Notes: generated by a model not told the origin, from the letters alone. DNA of 35,231 bases from Coriobacteriia bacterium (GCA_030651905.1 JAUSBS010000118.1:1-35231), one strand, 5' to 3'. Shown: positions 25,815 through 34,434, numbered from the stretch's first letter. Made by a program: numbers and translations.

Positions 25815-28421
25815 CTACGCCACCGGGTGGTGATGCTTGTGCCGCATCAGCTTGTAGATCTCGAACCACAGAACGCTCGCGATACCGGCGACAAGGCAGA
25901 TGACGATATCCCCGGGATGGATCACCGCGAACTGGAAGAGCTCACGTGTGGCCGGGAACGCGAGGAGCAGCGCGAGCATACCGATGGTCGCGCCGGTCAC
26001 CCACCACAGTGCGTTGTTCTTCGCCAGGAGCCCACCGATGATCGTGTGGCTCCACGAACGGTTCACGAAGATGAGCGCGAGGTTGCCGAACACGAGGGTC
26101 GCGAAGGCGAGCGTTCGCACGTCATCCGCCACGTGCCCGCTGAACACTGCCCACAAGTAGACGCCGAGCACGGCCGCCAGCACGAACGCGCCCTGCACCA
26201 CGCTCACGCCGATCATGCGGCGCGAGAACATCGGGTCGTCGATGCCGCGGGGAGGCCGGTCCATGATGTCCTTCTCCTCGGCCTCACCTTCGAAGACGAC
26301 CGAACATGCGGGGTCGATGATCAGCTCGAGGAACGCGATATGGACCGGCATCAGCACGAGTGGCATCTCCACGCCGAAGAGCTTGGGCACGAGCACGGGG
26401 ATCAGCGACATGCCCGCGATGGGCACGTGCACGGCGAGGATGTACGCCATCGCCTTCTTGAGGTTGTCGTAGATGCGACGGCCCACCCGCACCGCGCTCA
26501 CGATCGAGGAGAACGCGTCGTCGGTCAGCACGAGCGCGGACGCCTCACGGGCGACGTCGGTGCCGCGCTGGCCCATCGCGATCCCGATGTCGGCGGCCTT
26601 GAGCGCGGGCGCGTCGATGACGCCATCGCCCGTCATCGCCACGACCTCGCCCCGGGACTTGAGCGCCTGCACGATGCGCAGCTTCTGCTCCGGCACCACG
26701 CGGGCGAACACGTCGATGTCATCGATGCGAGCAGCCAAGGCGGCATCGTCCAGGCCGTCGAGCTCGGGGCCGGTCATGATGTGCGTCTCGGCGTCGAGCC
26801 CGGCCTCGCGAGCGATGCTGCGCGCGGTGCCCGGATAGTCGCCGGTGATCATGACGACGCGCATCCCCGCCGTCCGCGCCTGTGCGACCGCCTCGGGGAC
26901 GTCTTCGCGGATCGGGTCCTGAAGCCCCACGAGCCCTATGAACCCGAAATCGAAGTCATGCTGGACCTCGGGCAGGTCACTCGACGCCTTGAACTCGGAG
27001 CGTGCCACGCCGAGGACGCGGAGTCCCTCGTCGGCCATGCGCGAGACCTCGGCCACGACGGCGTCCGTCTCCGCCTTGGTCAGGTGGCACAGATCCGCGA
27101 TCGCCTCGGGGGCACCCTTGGCCGCGATCACGTAGTCCCCGCCGTCCGGGGAGCGCCAGACATGGCTGAGCGCCAACAGCTTCTCCGACAGCGGGTACTC
27201 CTTCACGAGCGTCCAGTCCACGTGCAGGTGCTCGGTATCAGCAAGGAACCGGTCGCCCAGCACCTTGAAGGCCGTGTCCATCGGATCGAACGGAGAGATC
27301 GGTGACGCCAGTACGGCGTACTCCACCACCTCGTGGAACACCTCGGTGAGCGGCTCCCCGTTCACGTGGAAGCTCCCCGCGGTCGTGCTCAGTTCCTTCA
27401 CCGTCATACGGTTCTGCGTGATCGTCCCGGTCTTGTCGGAACACAGCACGGTGGCCGCACCGAGGGTCTCGATGGCAGGCATGCGGCGAGTCAGTACCTG
27501 GCTCTTCGAGACACGCCAGGCGCCGAGCGCCAGGAAGACGGTGAGAACGACCGGGAACTCCTCGGGAAGCATCGCCATCGCGAGCGTGATGCCCGCAAGC
27601 GTCGCCTCCAGCCAGTCGCCGCGGGTCAGCCCGGAGACCACGATGACGATCGCCGCGGCCGAGAGTCCCATGATGGCCAGGTTGCGCACGAGCTTGTCGA
27701 CATCGCGCTGCAGCAGGGTCCTCTCGGGCTGCAGGACCTGCAGGGCAGCGCCGATCTTGCCGAGCTCGGTCGCAGGTCCGGTGGCGAGTACCTCGGCGAG
27801 GCCCTGCCCTTTGACGATCAGCGTGCCCGAGTAGACCCACGCGGTCCCGTCCCCGCCCGGGAGTCCGAGTTCGCGCGGCGCATCCGGGCTGCAGTTCGCC
27901 TTGCGCACCGGCACCGATTCGCCGGTCAGAAGTGATTCATCGACGCTGATGTTCGAGCATTCGAGCATGATCGCGTCGGCCGGGACTCGGTCGCCCTCCA
28001 CGAGCACGATGAGGTCTCCGCGAGCGACCTCACGACCTGGGATGCGCCGCTGTACCCCATCGCGGACCACGAGCGCGCGTGGGCTCGAGAGGTCGCGCAG
28101 GGCCTCGAGTGCCCGCTCTGTCTTGCGCTCCTGGTACAACGTGATGCCGATGACCACGAAGACGAACACGAACAGCAGGAGCGCCTCCTTGATGCGTGCG
28201 GGCTCCTGCAGGCTGATGAGCACGTTGACCGTGCCTGCGGCGACGAGCAGGAGCAGCATCGGCTCCTTCACGACCTCCCACGCGACGCGCAGCAGACTGC
28301 GTCGCTTGGCCGAGGCGATCTCGTTCGGGCCCTCTTCGGCAAGGCGGCGAGCCGCCTCGACCTCGGTCAGTCCGGTGAGCGTGCGCAGGTCGTTCACGTT
28401 GGTGACGGTCTCGACTGACAT
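25815..28421 (-). CDS. P2-like cation-transporting P-type ATPase
   Basis: An 868-residue membrane pump of the calcium/cation (P2-like) type. The actuator domain has LTGES (165-169). The phosphorylation motif is DKTGT with Asp329. KGAPEA (435-440) contacts ATP and TGDYPGTA follows at 526-533. TM4 has PEEFP (286-290) in place of the PEGLP of SERCA, and TM6 has FLELIIDP (697-704), so the transported ion cannot be named with confidence. The hinge motif reads GDGVIDAPALK (598-608): Ile602 stands where nearly all P-type ATPases have Asn (codon ATC at 26618-26616). ATG 28421 is preceded by GAGGAG three bases upstream. The open frame reaches 28538 without a site. No kdpFABC genes are near. Confidence 0.92.
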   Translation of the reverse strand: MSVETVTNVNDLRTLTGLTEVEAARRLAEEGPNEIASAKRRSLLRVAWEVVKEPMLLLLVAAGTVNVLISLQEPARIKEALLLFVFVFVVIGITLYQERKTERALEALRDLSSPRALVVRDGVQRRIPGREVARGDLIVLVEGDRVPADAIMLECSNISVDESLLTGESVPVRKANCSPDAPRELGLPGGDGTAWVYSGTLIVKGQGLAEVLATGPATELGKIGAALQVLQPERTLLQRDVDKLVRNLAIMGLSAAAIVIVVSGLTRGDWLEATLAGITLAMAMLPEEFPVVLTVFLALGAWRVSKSQVLTRRMPAIETLGAATVLCSDKTGTITQNRMTVKELSTTAGSFHVNGEPLTEVFHEVVEYAVLASPISPFDPMDTAFKVLGDRFLADTEHLHVDWTLVKEYPLSEKLLALSHVWRSPDGGDYVIAAKGAPEAIADLCHLTKAETDAVVAEVSRMADEGLRVLGVARSEFKASSDLPEVQHDFDFGFIGLVGLQDPIREDVPEAVAQARTAGMRVVMITGDYPGTARSIAREAGLDAETHIMTGPELDGLDDAALAARIDDIDVFARVVPEQKLRIVQALKSRGEVVAMTGDGVIDAPALKAADIGIAMGQRGTDVAREASALVLTDDAFSSIVSAVRVGRRIYDNLKKAMAYILAVHVPIAGMSLIPVLVPKLFGVEMPLVLMPVHIAFLELIIDPACSVVFEGEAEEKDIMDRPPRGIDDPMFSRRMIGVSVVQGAFVLAAVLGVYLWAVFSGHVADDVRTLAFATLVFGNLALIFVNRSWSHTIIGGLLAKNNALWWVTGATIGMLALLLAFPATRELFQFAVIHPGDIVICLVAGIASVLWFEIYKLMRHKHHHPVA

Positions 28422-28546
28422 GGTCTCCTCATCGATGACGGCTTGCGTCTCGGTGCCGTCGTCCCCGGGCGGCTCCCGAACGGGCCGTCCACATAGCGGA
28501 ACATCGTCGGGCCACGACCCTGCGTTAGTCCAGAGCACGGCATCTC

Positions 28547-28562
28547 GTTAGCACGTCCTAAC
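28547..28562. repeat. GTTAG-6-CTAAC dyad upstream of the ATPase gene
   Basis: A perfect five-base inverted repeat with a six-base spacer lies about 130 bp before the ATPase start, in the 223-bp gap after rplT. It could be an operator for the ATPase gene. Nothing identifies a regulator. Confidence 0.3.
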
Positions 28563-28588
28563 CCCCCTTGGGCCGTGCCTGAATGCAG

Positions 28589-28620
28589 ACGACCCCCGCT
28601 CCGGTGAGGAGGGGGGCCGT
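28589..28620 (-). terminator. GC-rich hairpin after rplT
   Basis: On the minus strand ACGGCCCCC pairs with GGGGGTCGT (one G-U), continued inside by CTCC/GGAG around a five-base loop. It starts 25 bases after the rplT stop, the position expected for the end of the infC-rpmI-rplT transcript. There is no T tract, so termination would be atypical or the hairpin may protect the 3' end. Confidence 0.5.
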
Positions 28621-28644
28621 CGAGGCGTGCTTGTGAGGAGAGGG

Positions 28645-29004
28645 CTACGCGCTGTGCGCGGCCTTCGCCTTCTCGACCAGCAGCGCGAACCCGGCCGGGT
28701 CATGGATCGCCATGTCCGAGAGGACCTTGCGATCGAGTTCGATCGCGGCCTTCTTCAGACCGTTCATGAACACCGAATACGACACACCGCTCAGACGCGC
28801 GGCGGCGTTGATGCGGGCGATCCACAGCTTGCGGATCTCGCGCTTCTTGGCCTTGCGGTCACGGTAGGCGTACTGGAGGGAGTGCTGGACCTGCTCTTTT
28901 GCCGACCGGTACGTGCGGCTCTTCGCGCCGACATACCCCTTGGCACGAGCAAGGACGGTGCGGCGCTTCTTCTTCGCGGTCACCCCGCGCTTGACCCTAG
29001 GCAT
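28645..29004 (-). CDS. rplT: 50S ribosomal protein L20
   Basis: An early-assembly 23S-binding protein, 119 residues, normal length. The N-terminal basic tail [14 protein letters not shown] and the core [15 protein letters not shown] and [11 protein letters not shown] are diagnostic. In several bacteria L20 represses its own operon by binding the mRNA leader, which fits the structured infC leader here, although binding cannot be judged from sequence. It is the last gene of infC-rpmI-rplT, 32 bases after rpmI. Confidence 0.98.
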   Translation of the reverse strand: MPRVKRGVTAKKKRRTVLARAKGYVGAKSRTYRSAKEQVQHSLQYAYRDRKAKKREIRKLWIARINAAARLSGVSYSVFMNGLKKAAIELDRKVLSDMAIHDPAGFALLVEKAKAAHSA

Positions 29005-29036
29005 CTCGTATCAACTCCTTGCGATGGTCGACGGTG

Positions 29037-29231
29037 CTACACGCCGAGATTCTTGCGGATGACAGCGATATCGGCCTTGTCGACCAGTGACGGCGCGGCG
29101 AATCCGCGCTTCCGCTTCGGGCTCTTCTTCTCGAGGATGTGGCTCTTGAACGCGTTGGCGCGCTTGATCTTGCCGGTTCCGGTCAACTTGAAACGCTTGG
29201 CCGTCCCCTTGTGGGTCTTCATCTTGGGCAT
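29037..29231 (-). CDS. rpmI: 50S ribosomal protein L35
   Basis: A 64-residue basic ribosomal protein, normal length. [20 protein letters not shown] at the N-terminus and the central [13 protein letters not shown] are typical. It sits between infC (41-base gap) and rplT (32-base gap). Confidence 0.98.
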   Translation of the reverse strand: MPKMKTHKGTAKRFKLTGTGKIKRANAFKSHILEKKSPKRKRGFAAPSLVDKADIAVIRKNLGV

Positions 29232-29272
29232 GGTCGTGTGCTCCTTCGTGTCGTGCTGACCAGCGTGTGGTG

Positions 29273-29938
29273 CTACTCCGCGGCGGCTTCCGGCTCGACG
29301 GCTGCGACTTCCGCGACCGCGACCGCTTCGGCGACCTCGGCTGCCGCCGGAGCGACTTCCGGCTCGGCCGCGGGAGCCTTCTCGGCGCCTGTCGCGGTCT
29401 CGCCCTTCACCGGCTTCGGCAACTCCTTCTTCGTCGGCGCGATCAGCATGAACATGTTCCGGCCCTCGAGCTTCGGCTCGTTCTCGATCAGCGCTATCTC
29501 GCGGAGATCCTCTGCGAGGCGCTCCAGGATCACGAGGCCACGCTCGGCGTGAACCATCTCGCGACCGCGGAACATGATCGTGACCTTGACCTTGGCTCCG
29601 GCGTCGATGAAGCGGATGACATGCTTCTTCTTCGTCTCGTAGTCGTGCTTGTCGATCTTGGGGCGGAACTTGATCTCTTTGACCTGCACCGTCGTCTGGT
29701 GCTTGCGGGCCTTCTTCGCCTTGATGGCCTCTTCGTACTTGAACTTGCCATAGTCCATGATCCTGGCGACCGGGGGATCGCCGTTCGGGGCGACCTCCAC
29801 GAGGTCCAGGTTCATGTCGTCAGTCATCTGCTGAGCGTCGGTAGTGGCGAATATGCCGAGCTGCTCCCCGTCAACGCCGATGAGCCGTACCCTCGGCGCG
29901 CGGATGCGCTCGTTCACGCGAGGCTCCACCGTGCTTAT
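29273..29938 (-). CDS. infC: Translation initiation factor IF-3
   Basis: IF3 binds the 30S subunit and checks the start codon. The N-domain has [13 protein letters not shown] and MDYGKFKYE; the C-domain has [17 protein letters not shown] and MFRGREM. An Ala/Glu/Val-rich tail of about 45 residues, with many Ala-Glu pairs, extends beyond the usual end near residue 175. The first ordinary start is GTG 29929, but the only good ribosome-binding site (GGAGG, 29953-29949) lies 19 bases before it. The in-frame ATA at 29938 is ten bases from that site and gives an N-terminus of the same length as Bacillus IF3. Rare start codons are known for infC because IF3 discriminates against them, allowing self-control. 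I therefore place the start at ATA, with GTG 29929 as the alternative. Confidence 0.93.
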   Translation of the reverse strand: MSTVEPRVNERIRAPRVRLIGVDGEQLGIFATTDAQQMTDDMNLDLVEVAPNGDPPVARIMDYGKFKYEEAIKAKKARKHQTTVQVKEIKFRPKIDKHDYETKKKHVIRFIDAGAKVKVTIMFRGREMVHAERGLVILERLAEDLREIALIENEPKLEGRNMFMLIAPTKKELPKPVKGETATGAEKAPAAEPEVAPAAAEVAEAVAVAEVAAVEPEAAAE

Positions 29939-29955
29939 GGGCCATTCACCTCCAT
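29935..29955 (-). other. Seven-codon upstream frame overlapping the infC start
   Basis: ATG GAG GTG AAT GGC CCA TAA encodes MEVNGP. Its stop overlaps the proposed infC ATA start (ATAA), and the infC ribosome-binding site lies inside it. This could be chance or a coupling device. It has only a weak upstream site of its own. Confidence 0.3.
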
Positions 29956-29989
29956 GCTCGTCCCGGTCTCGATCCGACCAGGTCTGTCC

Positions 29990-30032
29990 AACAAAACACG
30001 AACGTCCGGCGGGCCTGATAGCCTGCCGGACG
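29990..30032 (-). terminator. Attenuator-like terminator in the infC leader
   Basis: On the minus strand CGTCCGGC (30032-30025) pairs with GCCGGACG (30010-30003), followed by TTCGTGTTTTGTT. It lies about 50 bases before the infC start and about 145 bases after the promoter, so it could stop transcription inside the leader. L20- or tRNA-dependent control is an inference. Confidence 0.6.
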
Positions 30033-30113
30033 ATGAACGACGAGGCCGCCCGCGCGTGCGGGTCTTCGCCTCATGCGCCTCGACCAGGCAGCTACCGTTT
30101 CAGGCGCCGCAAG

Positions 30114-30153
30114 GTGGGGACCACGCCGACCCCTGAAGGGAGAGGGGTCCCAC
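30114..30153 (-). promoter_or_regulatory. Alternative hairpins in the infC leader
   Basis: Two pairings share bases 30147-30149 and exclude each other. One is AGGGGTC (30143-30149 plus-strand reading) with GACCCCT (30128-30134). The other is GTCCCAC (30147-30153) with GTGGGGAC (30114-30121). This mutually exclusive layout, upstream of an attenuator-like terminator, looks regulatory. No known riboswitch consensus was recognised. Confidence 0.4.
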
Positions 30154-30181
30154 TTGTGAGCGGTATTCGATTAGCCGTGCG

Positions 30182-30210
30182 AGTATACGGGGCGAGGTGG
30201 CGGGTGTCCA
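30182..30210 (-). promoter_or_regulatory. Promoter of infC-rpmI-rplT
   Basis: The minus strand has TGGACA (30210-30205), a 17-base spacer and TATACT (30187-30182). The start would be near 30175, giving a leader of about 235 nt before infC. It lies just after the response-regulator stop at 30239. Confidence 0.75.
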
Positions 30211-30238
30211 GCGGACATACTAGTCGACCATCTGTGAG

Positions 30239-30943
30239 CTAGCTCGCGACCAATCTGAATCCGACACCGGGCTCGGTCAGCACGTATCGCGGCACACCCC
30301 CCTCGGGTTCGATCTTGTGTCGCAGGTGGCTGATGTGGACCCGCAGGGTCTGTGTGTCGTCGACATACTCGGGACCCCAGACGCGCTCCAGCAACATCCG
30401 CGACGTCACGACCCGATCCACGCTGTGAGCGAGCAACGCCAGGATATCGAACTCGGTGCGAGTGAGTCGGACCTCGCACCCGTCGACAACGACCATGCGT
30501 CGGGCGAAATCGACGGTGAGGCCGCCGGTCGTCACCTCGCGCGGCGACGCATCACCGGCAGCGACGCGACGAAGCAGCGCCCTTATCCGCGCCAGCAGCT
30601 CCCCGGCCGAGAACGGCTTGGTGAGGTAGTCGTCGGCACCGAGATCGAGCGCCGCGATCTTGTCGTCGTCGCTGTCGCGGACCGATAGCACGAGAATGGG
30701 GACCGCGAGCCATGAACGAAGCTCCCGGCAGACCTCGAGGCCGCTCTTCCCTGGCAGCGTCAGGTCGAGCACGATCAGGTCCGGCCTGTGTTCAGCGGCG
30801 GCACCGATACCTGCTTCGCCGGTCTCGGCGGTCTCGACGTCGTATCGCCGCGCGGTCAGGATCGAGCGCAGCGCGCGCAGTATCTGGACCTCGTCATCGA
30901 TAACGAGGATGCGGGCGGCCTTCTCCGTCGAAGAGCCGTTCAC
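30239..30943 (-). CDS. OmpR/KdpE-family response regulator
   Basis: A 234-residue two-component regulator. The receiver has the acidic pair Asp16/Asp17, the phospho-acceptor Asp60 in LIVLDLTLPG, Ser87 in LVLSVRD and Lys109 in LTKPF. A winged-helix DNA-binding domain spans about 135-234, with VDDTQTLRVHISHLRHKI and the closing GVGFRLV. It is most like KdpE, but no potassium ATPase genes are present, so the kdp name is not given. The GTG start at 30943 directly abuts the histidine-kinase stop, with GGGAG upstream, so the two are coupled. The target could be the ATPase at 25815, which is speculation. Confidence 0.92.
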   Translation of the reverse strand: MNGSSTEKAARILVIDDEVQILRALRSILTARRYDVETAETGEAGIGAAAEHRPDLIVLDLTLPGKSGLEVCRELRSWLAVPILVLSVRDSDDDKIAALDLGADDYLTKPFSAGELLARIRALLRRVAAGDASPREVTTGGLTVDFARRMVVVDGCEVRLTRTEFDILALLAHSVDRVVTSRMLLERVWGPEYVDDTQTLRVHISHLRHKIEPEGGVPRYVLTEPGVGFRLVAS

Positions 30944-32503
30944 CTAGCGCTCCCTTCCGCCGGCGAGCACGGAGACCGCGAAGCGTGCGCCGGTCGGAAC
31001 CACGTCCTCGACCCAGATGCGCCCGCCGTTGCTGCGAACGATCTCGCGCGCGATCGCCAGCCCGAGCCCGGTCCCTGACGGGGCGCTCCCTGACGCCGCG
31101 CCTCGATAGAACTTCTCGAAGACGCGCTGCTTCTCCTCGTCGAGCACGCCCGGCCCTTCGTCCTCGACGCACATCACGACCGAGTCGGCGATGAGCTTCG
31201 CCGTCACGCGAACGGGAGCGTCACCCGATGAGTATGCCAGCGCGTTCTCGACCAGATTGTGCAGGACGCGAGCCCACTGCGCGAAGTCCACGCGGATCTG
31301 GGGGAGATCGCGCGGCATGTCGAACACGACACGACCGTGCTGCGCCGACGGCAGTCGCGACATGACGGTGCCGAGGATCTCCGAGAGATCGTAGTCATCG
31401 GGCCTGGGCCGCCATGCGTCGCTCTCCAGTCGCGACAGGTCCAGAAGGTCGCCGATCGACGCATTCAGTCGACCGAGATCGGCCTCGACCTCGAGGAGTT
31501 CCGTGCGGACGCGAGTGGGGTCGGCCGACACTCCCTCTTCGAGCAGGCCCGTGACCCGCGCCGTGACAGCGGCAAGTGGCGTCTTGAGTTCATGAGAGAC
31601 CGACGAGATGAGCGTCGACTTGAGGCGATCCGACTCGTGGAGTGCGATGGTCTGGGAGGCCGCCTGCTCGAGACGCTGGCGCTCGAGGAACGCGGCGGCG
31701 AGGTTGGCGACGGCCACGAGAAGGCGCAGCTCGTCGACACCGAACCCGACGCTGCCCGCGAGAGGGCGCGCGCACAGTGCGCCCTCGACATCCTCGGCGG
31801 CCTGTAGCGGCAGATAGACCGCATCCGCCGTCACGCCATCGACCGCCTCCGCGGCACCGACGCTCACCGGCCGCTCGTCGGTTGGCAGATCCGGCACCTC
31901 AGGCAGACCGACGGCCCGGTTGTTGCGCACGACCCAGTCCGCGAGCGCCGACTCCGTGACGGCGTCGCCCTTCGCTCCAGCATCCGCAAGTAGCACGGAG
32001 CGCCCACGCTCGAGTGTGTAGACGGCACAGCGGCTCGCACCCAGCACCGCGACGATCTCGGCCGCCATGAACGCCGCCATGCTGGCGGTCGACTCCTCCG
32101 AGACGAGGCGAGAACTCAGGCGGTTCAGCAGCGCAAGGTCCCGCTGGCGGGCCACCGCGAGTTTCTCCCTTTGCCGCATACGACCGGTCTGCTGGCCGGA
32201 CACGAGCGCCACGAACAGGAACACGACGAGCGTCAGCCAATCCCGGAGGGACGAGACCGCGAACACATGGATCGGTGGGACGAAGAAGAAGATGAGCGCT
32301 GCGAAGGCCGCCAGCGCGCTCAGAACCGACGGAAGAACGCCGCCCAACCTCGCGACGACCGCCACGACCGGGATGTAGAAGAGCACCGTCTGATCGGGTG
32401 TCAGCAGAGCCCGGAACGGCATGAGCGCGAGCGTGACCAGAGCCACCGCCGCGAGAGCGAACGGGTGACCCGATCCGTAGGTGACGAGGCGCGACCACTT
32501 CAT
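30944..32503 (-). CDS. KdpD-like sensor histidine kinase (DUF4118-GAF-HisKA-HATPase)
   Basis: A 519-residue membrane kinase. Four TM segments (about 14-105) form a DUF4118-like block, followed by a short coiled coil, a GAF domain (about 125-275), a HisKA domain with phospho-acceptor His304 in SSVSHELKTP, and an ATPase domain with the N box NLVENALAYSS and GTGLGLAIAREIV. The large N-terminal KdpD sensor and USP domains are absent, so it corresponds to the C-terminal half of KdpD and must sense something else or use the TM/GAF part. ATG 32503 has GGGAGG about nine bases upstream and lies 14 bases after thrS. The frame stays open far into thrS as a shadow. Confidence 0.92.
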   Translation of the reverse strand: MKWSRLVTYGSGHPFALAAVALVTLALMPFRALLTPDQTVLFYIPVVAVVARLGGVLPSVLSALAAFAALIFFFVPPIHVFAVSSLRDWLTLVVFLFVALVSGQQTGRMRQREKLAVARQRDLALLNRLSSRLVSEESTASMAAFMAAEIVAVLGASRCAVYTLERGRSVLLADAGAKGDAVTESALADWVVRNNRAVGLPEVPDLPTDERPVSVGAAEAVDGVTADAVYLPLQAAEDVEGALCARPLAGSVGFGVDELRLLVAVANLAAAFLERQRLEQAASQTIALHESDRLKSTLISSVSHELKTPLAAVTARVTGLLEEGVSADPTRVRTELLEVEADLGRLNASIGDLLDLSRLESDAWRPRPDDYDLSEILGTVMSRLPSAQHGRVVFDMPRDLPQIRVDFAQWARVLHNLVENALAYSSGDAPVRVTAKLIADSVVMCVEDEGPGVLDEEKQRVFEKFYRGAASGSAPSGTGLGLAIAREIVRSNGGRIWVEDVVPTGARFAVSVLAGGRER

Positions 32504-32517
32504 GGCGCGGCGCCTCC

Positions 32518-34434
32518 CTAGGCCGGACGGCCCGCCCGGACCAGTTCGACGAGCTCCTCCAGCGTGCGCTGCCCGATGTCGCCCTGCGTGCGCTCGCGCA
32601 CCGCGACGAGGTGGCCCTCGGCCTCCTTGTCGCCCACGACGAGCATGAACGGCACCTTCTGCTGCTGCGCCTTGGCGATCTTGATGCGCATCGGTTCGTT
32701 CTCCCGGTAGACCTCGACTCGGACGCCGTCGGCCGCGAGCTCGCCGCACACCGTCTCCGCATACTCGAGATGGCGGTCCGAGATCGGGATGATGACGGCC
32801 TGCACCGGGGCGAGCCACGTCGGGAACGCACCGGCGTAGTGCTCGATGAGGATGCCGAAAAAGCGCTCCATCGAGCCGACGATGGTCCGGTGCAGCATGT
32901 AGGGCTGCGCCTCGGAGTTGTCGGCGGTGCGATAGGTCAGACCGAAGCGCTGCGGCATGTTGTAGTCGACCTGGATCGTCGAGGTCTGCCACGTGCGGCC
33001 GATCGCGTCACGCAGCTTGATGTCGATCTTCGGCCCGTAGAACGCGCCGTCGCCCTCGTTGATCTCGTAAGCGACGCCCTTCTCGTCCAGCGCCTTGAAC
33101 AGCGACTGCGTGGCGTTCTCCCAGAACTCGTCGCCGCCGATCGACTTCTCCGGCCGCGTCGAGACCTCCGCGGAGTATTCGAACCCGAAGACGCCGTTCA
33201 CGTACGCGACCAGGTCGAGCATGCCCATGACCTCGGCGTGCACCTGCTCGGGAGTGCAGAAGATATGCGCGTCGTCCTGCGTGAACGAACGCGCGCGCAT
33301 GAGCCCGTGCACGACGCCGGACATCTCGTGGCGATAGACAGTGCCGAACTCCGACATGCGGATCGGCAGGTCGCGGTAGGACTTCATGCTGTCGCCGTAG
33401 ATCATGAGGTGGCCGGGGCAGTTCATCGGCTTGATGCCGTACTCGTTGACGCGGCCGTCGCCCTCGTCGATCTCGAAGAAGTACATGTTGTCGCGGTAGT
33501 TCTCGTAGTGACCGGAGATCTTCCACACGTCCGCCTTGTAGATGTGCGGGGTGATGACCTCGACGTAGCCGCGCTCGTACAGAACGCCGCGCAGCCATTC
33601 CTGCAGCAGGCGAAGGACGCGGGCGCCCTTCGGGTGGTAGAGCGGCAGGCCCGCGCCGGCCTCCTCGTGGAAGCTGAACAAGTCGAGTTCACGGCCGAGC
33701 TTGCGGTGATCGCGCTTCTCGGCCTCCTCGAGTCGCGTGACATACGCGTCGAGGTCCTTCGCGCTGAACCATGCGGTACCGTAGATGCGCTGCAGCATCG
33801 GGCGCGTGGAGTCCCCGCGCCAGTAGGCGCCGGCCACCTTCATGAGCTTGAACGCCTTGATGCAGCTCGTGTCGGGGACGTGCGGCCCGCGGCAGAGGTC
33901 GGTGAAGTTGCCCTGGGCATAGATCGAGATCGTCTCGCCCTCGGGCAGTTCGGCGATGAGTTCCTGCTTCAGAGGCTGACCGTCGAACGCGTCGGACGCC
34001 TCGAGTCGGTCGAGCTCGCCGCGCGAGAAGGTCTTCGCCTCGGCGACGATCTCCCGCATGCGCTCCTCGATGGCGGCGACATCCTCGGGCGAGAAGGGCG
34101 TGTCGACGTCGAAGTCGTAGTAGAAGCCGTCCTCGATGGAAGGGCCGATGCCGAACCTCGCCGTGGGGAAGAGGTCCTTCACTGCTTCGGCCATGACGTG
34201 CGCGGCGGAGTGGCGAAGGACGTGGAGCGCCTCCGGACTGCGGTCGGTGAGGATCTCCACGCTGACGCCTTCATGGACGGCGCGATCGATGTCCACGAGC
34301 ACGCCGTCCATCTTGCCGGCGATGGCCGCCGCGGCCAGACGGGGACTGATCGCGAATGCGACATCGCGGACGGAAGAACCCGCGGGTACGGACTTGGCGC
34401 TGCCGTCCGGCAACGTGACGGTGATATCAGGCAT
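32518..34434 (-). CDS. thrS: Threonine--tRNA ligase
   Basis: Class II synthetase, 638 residues, full length. It has an N-terminal TGS domain (1-62), an editing domain with HSAAH (75-79) and TDLCRGPH (near 178-185) that together form the Ser-tRNA editing site, a catalytic core with zinc ligand Cys in MNCPGH, motif 2 around YRHEMSG and motif 3 near HRTIVGSMERFFG, and a C-terminal anticodon-binding domain. ATG 34434 is preceded by AGGGG about six bases upstream. It follows the zinc-ribbon gene by 52 bases. That gap is too short for a T-box, and none is seen. Confidence 0.97.
   Translation of the reverse strand: MPDITVTLPDGSAKSVPAGSSVRDVAFAISPRLAAAAIAGKMDGVLVDIDRAVHEGVSVEILTDRSPEALHVLRHSAAHVMAEAVKDLFPTARFGIGPSIEDGFYYDFDVDTPFSPEDVAAIEERMREIVAEAKTFSRGELDRLEASDAFDGQPLKQELIAELPEGETISIYAQGNFTDLCRGPHVPDTSCIKAFKLMKVAGAYWRGDSTRPMLQRIYGTAWFSAKDLDAYVTRLEEAEKRDHRKLGRELDLFSFHEEAGAGLPLYHPKGARVLRLLQEWLRGVLYERGYVEVITPHIYKADVWKISGHYENYRDNMYFFEIDEGDGRVNEYGIKPMNCPGHLMIYGDSMKSYRDLPIRMSEFGTVYRHEMSGVVHGLMRARSFTQDDAHIFCTPEQVHAEVMGMLDLVAYVNGVFGFEYSAEVSTRPEKSIGGDEFWENATQSLFKALDEKGVAYEINEGDGAFYGPKIDIKLRDAIGRTWQTSTIQVDYNMPQRFGLTYRTADNSEAQPYMLHRTIVGSMERFFGILIEHYAGAFPTWLAPVQAVIIPISDRHLEYAETVCGELAADGVRVEVYRENEPMRIKIAKAQQQKVPFMLVVGDKEAEGHLVAVRERTQGDIGQRTLEELVELVRAGRPA

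Noticed and set aside
28589-28620. Ordinary intrinsic terminator after rplT
   Set aside because: The hairpin is strong but lacks a T tract, so it is kept only as a terminator-like element at moderate confidence.
30239-32503. Naming the two-component genes kdpD and kdpE
   Set aside because: The kinase lacks the KdpD N-terminal domains and no kdpFABC genes are in the window.
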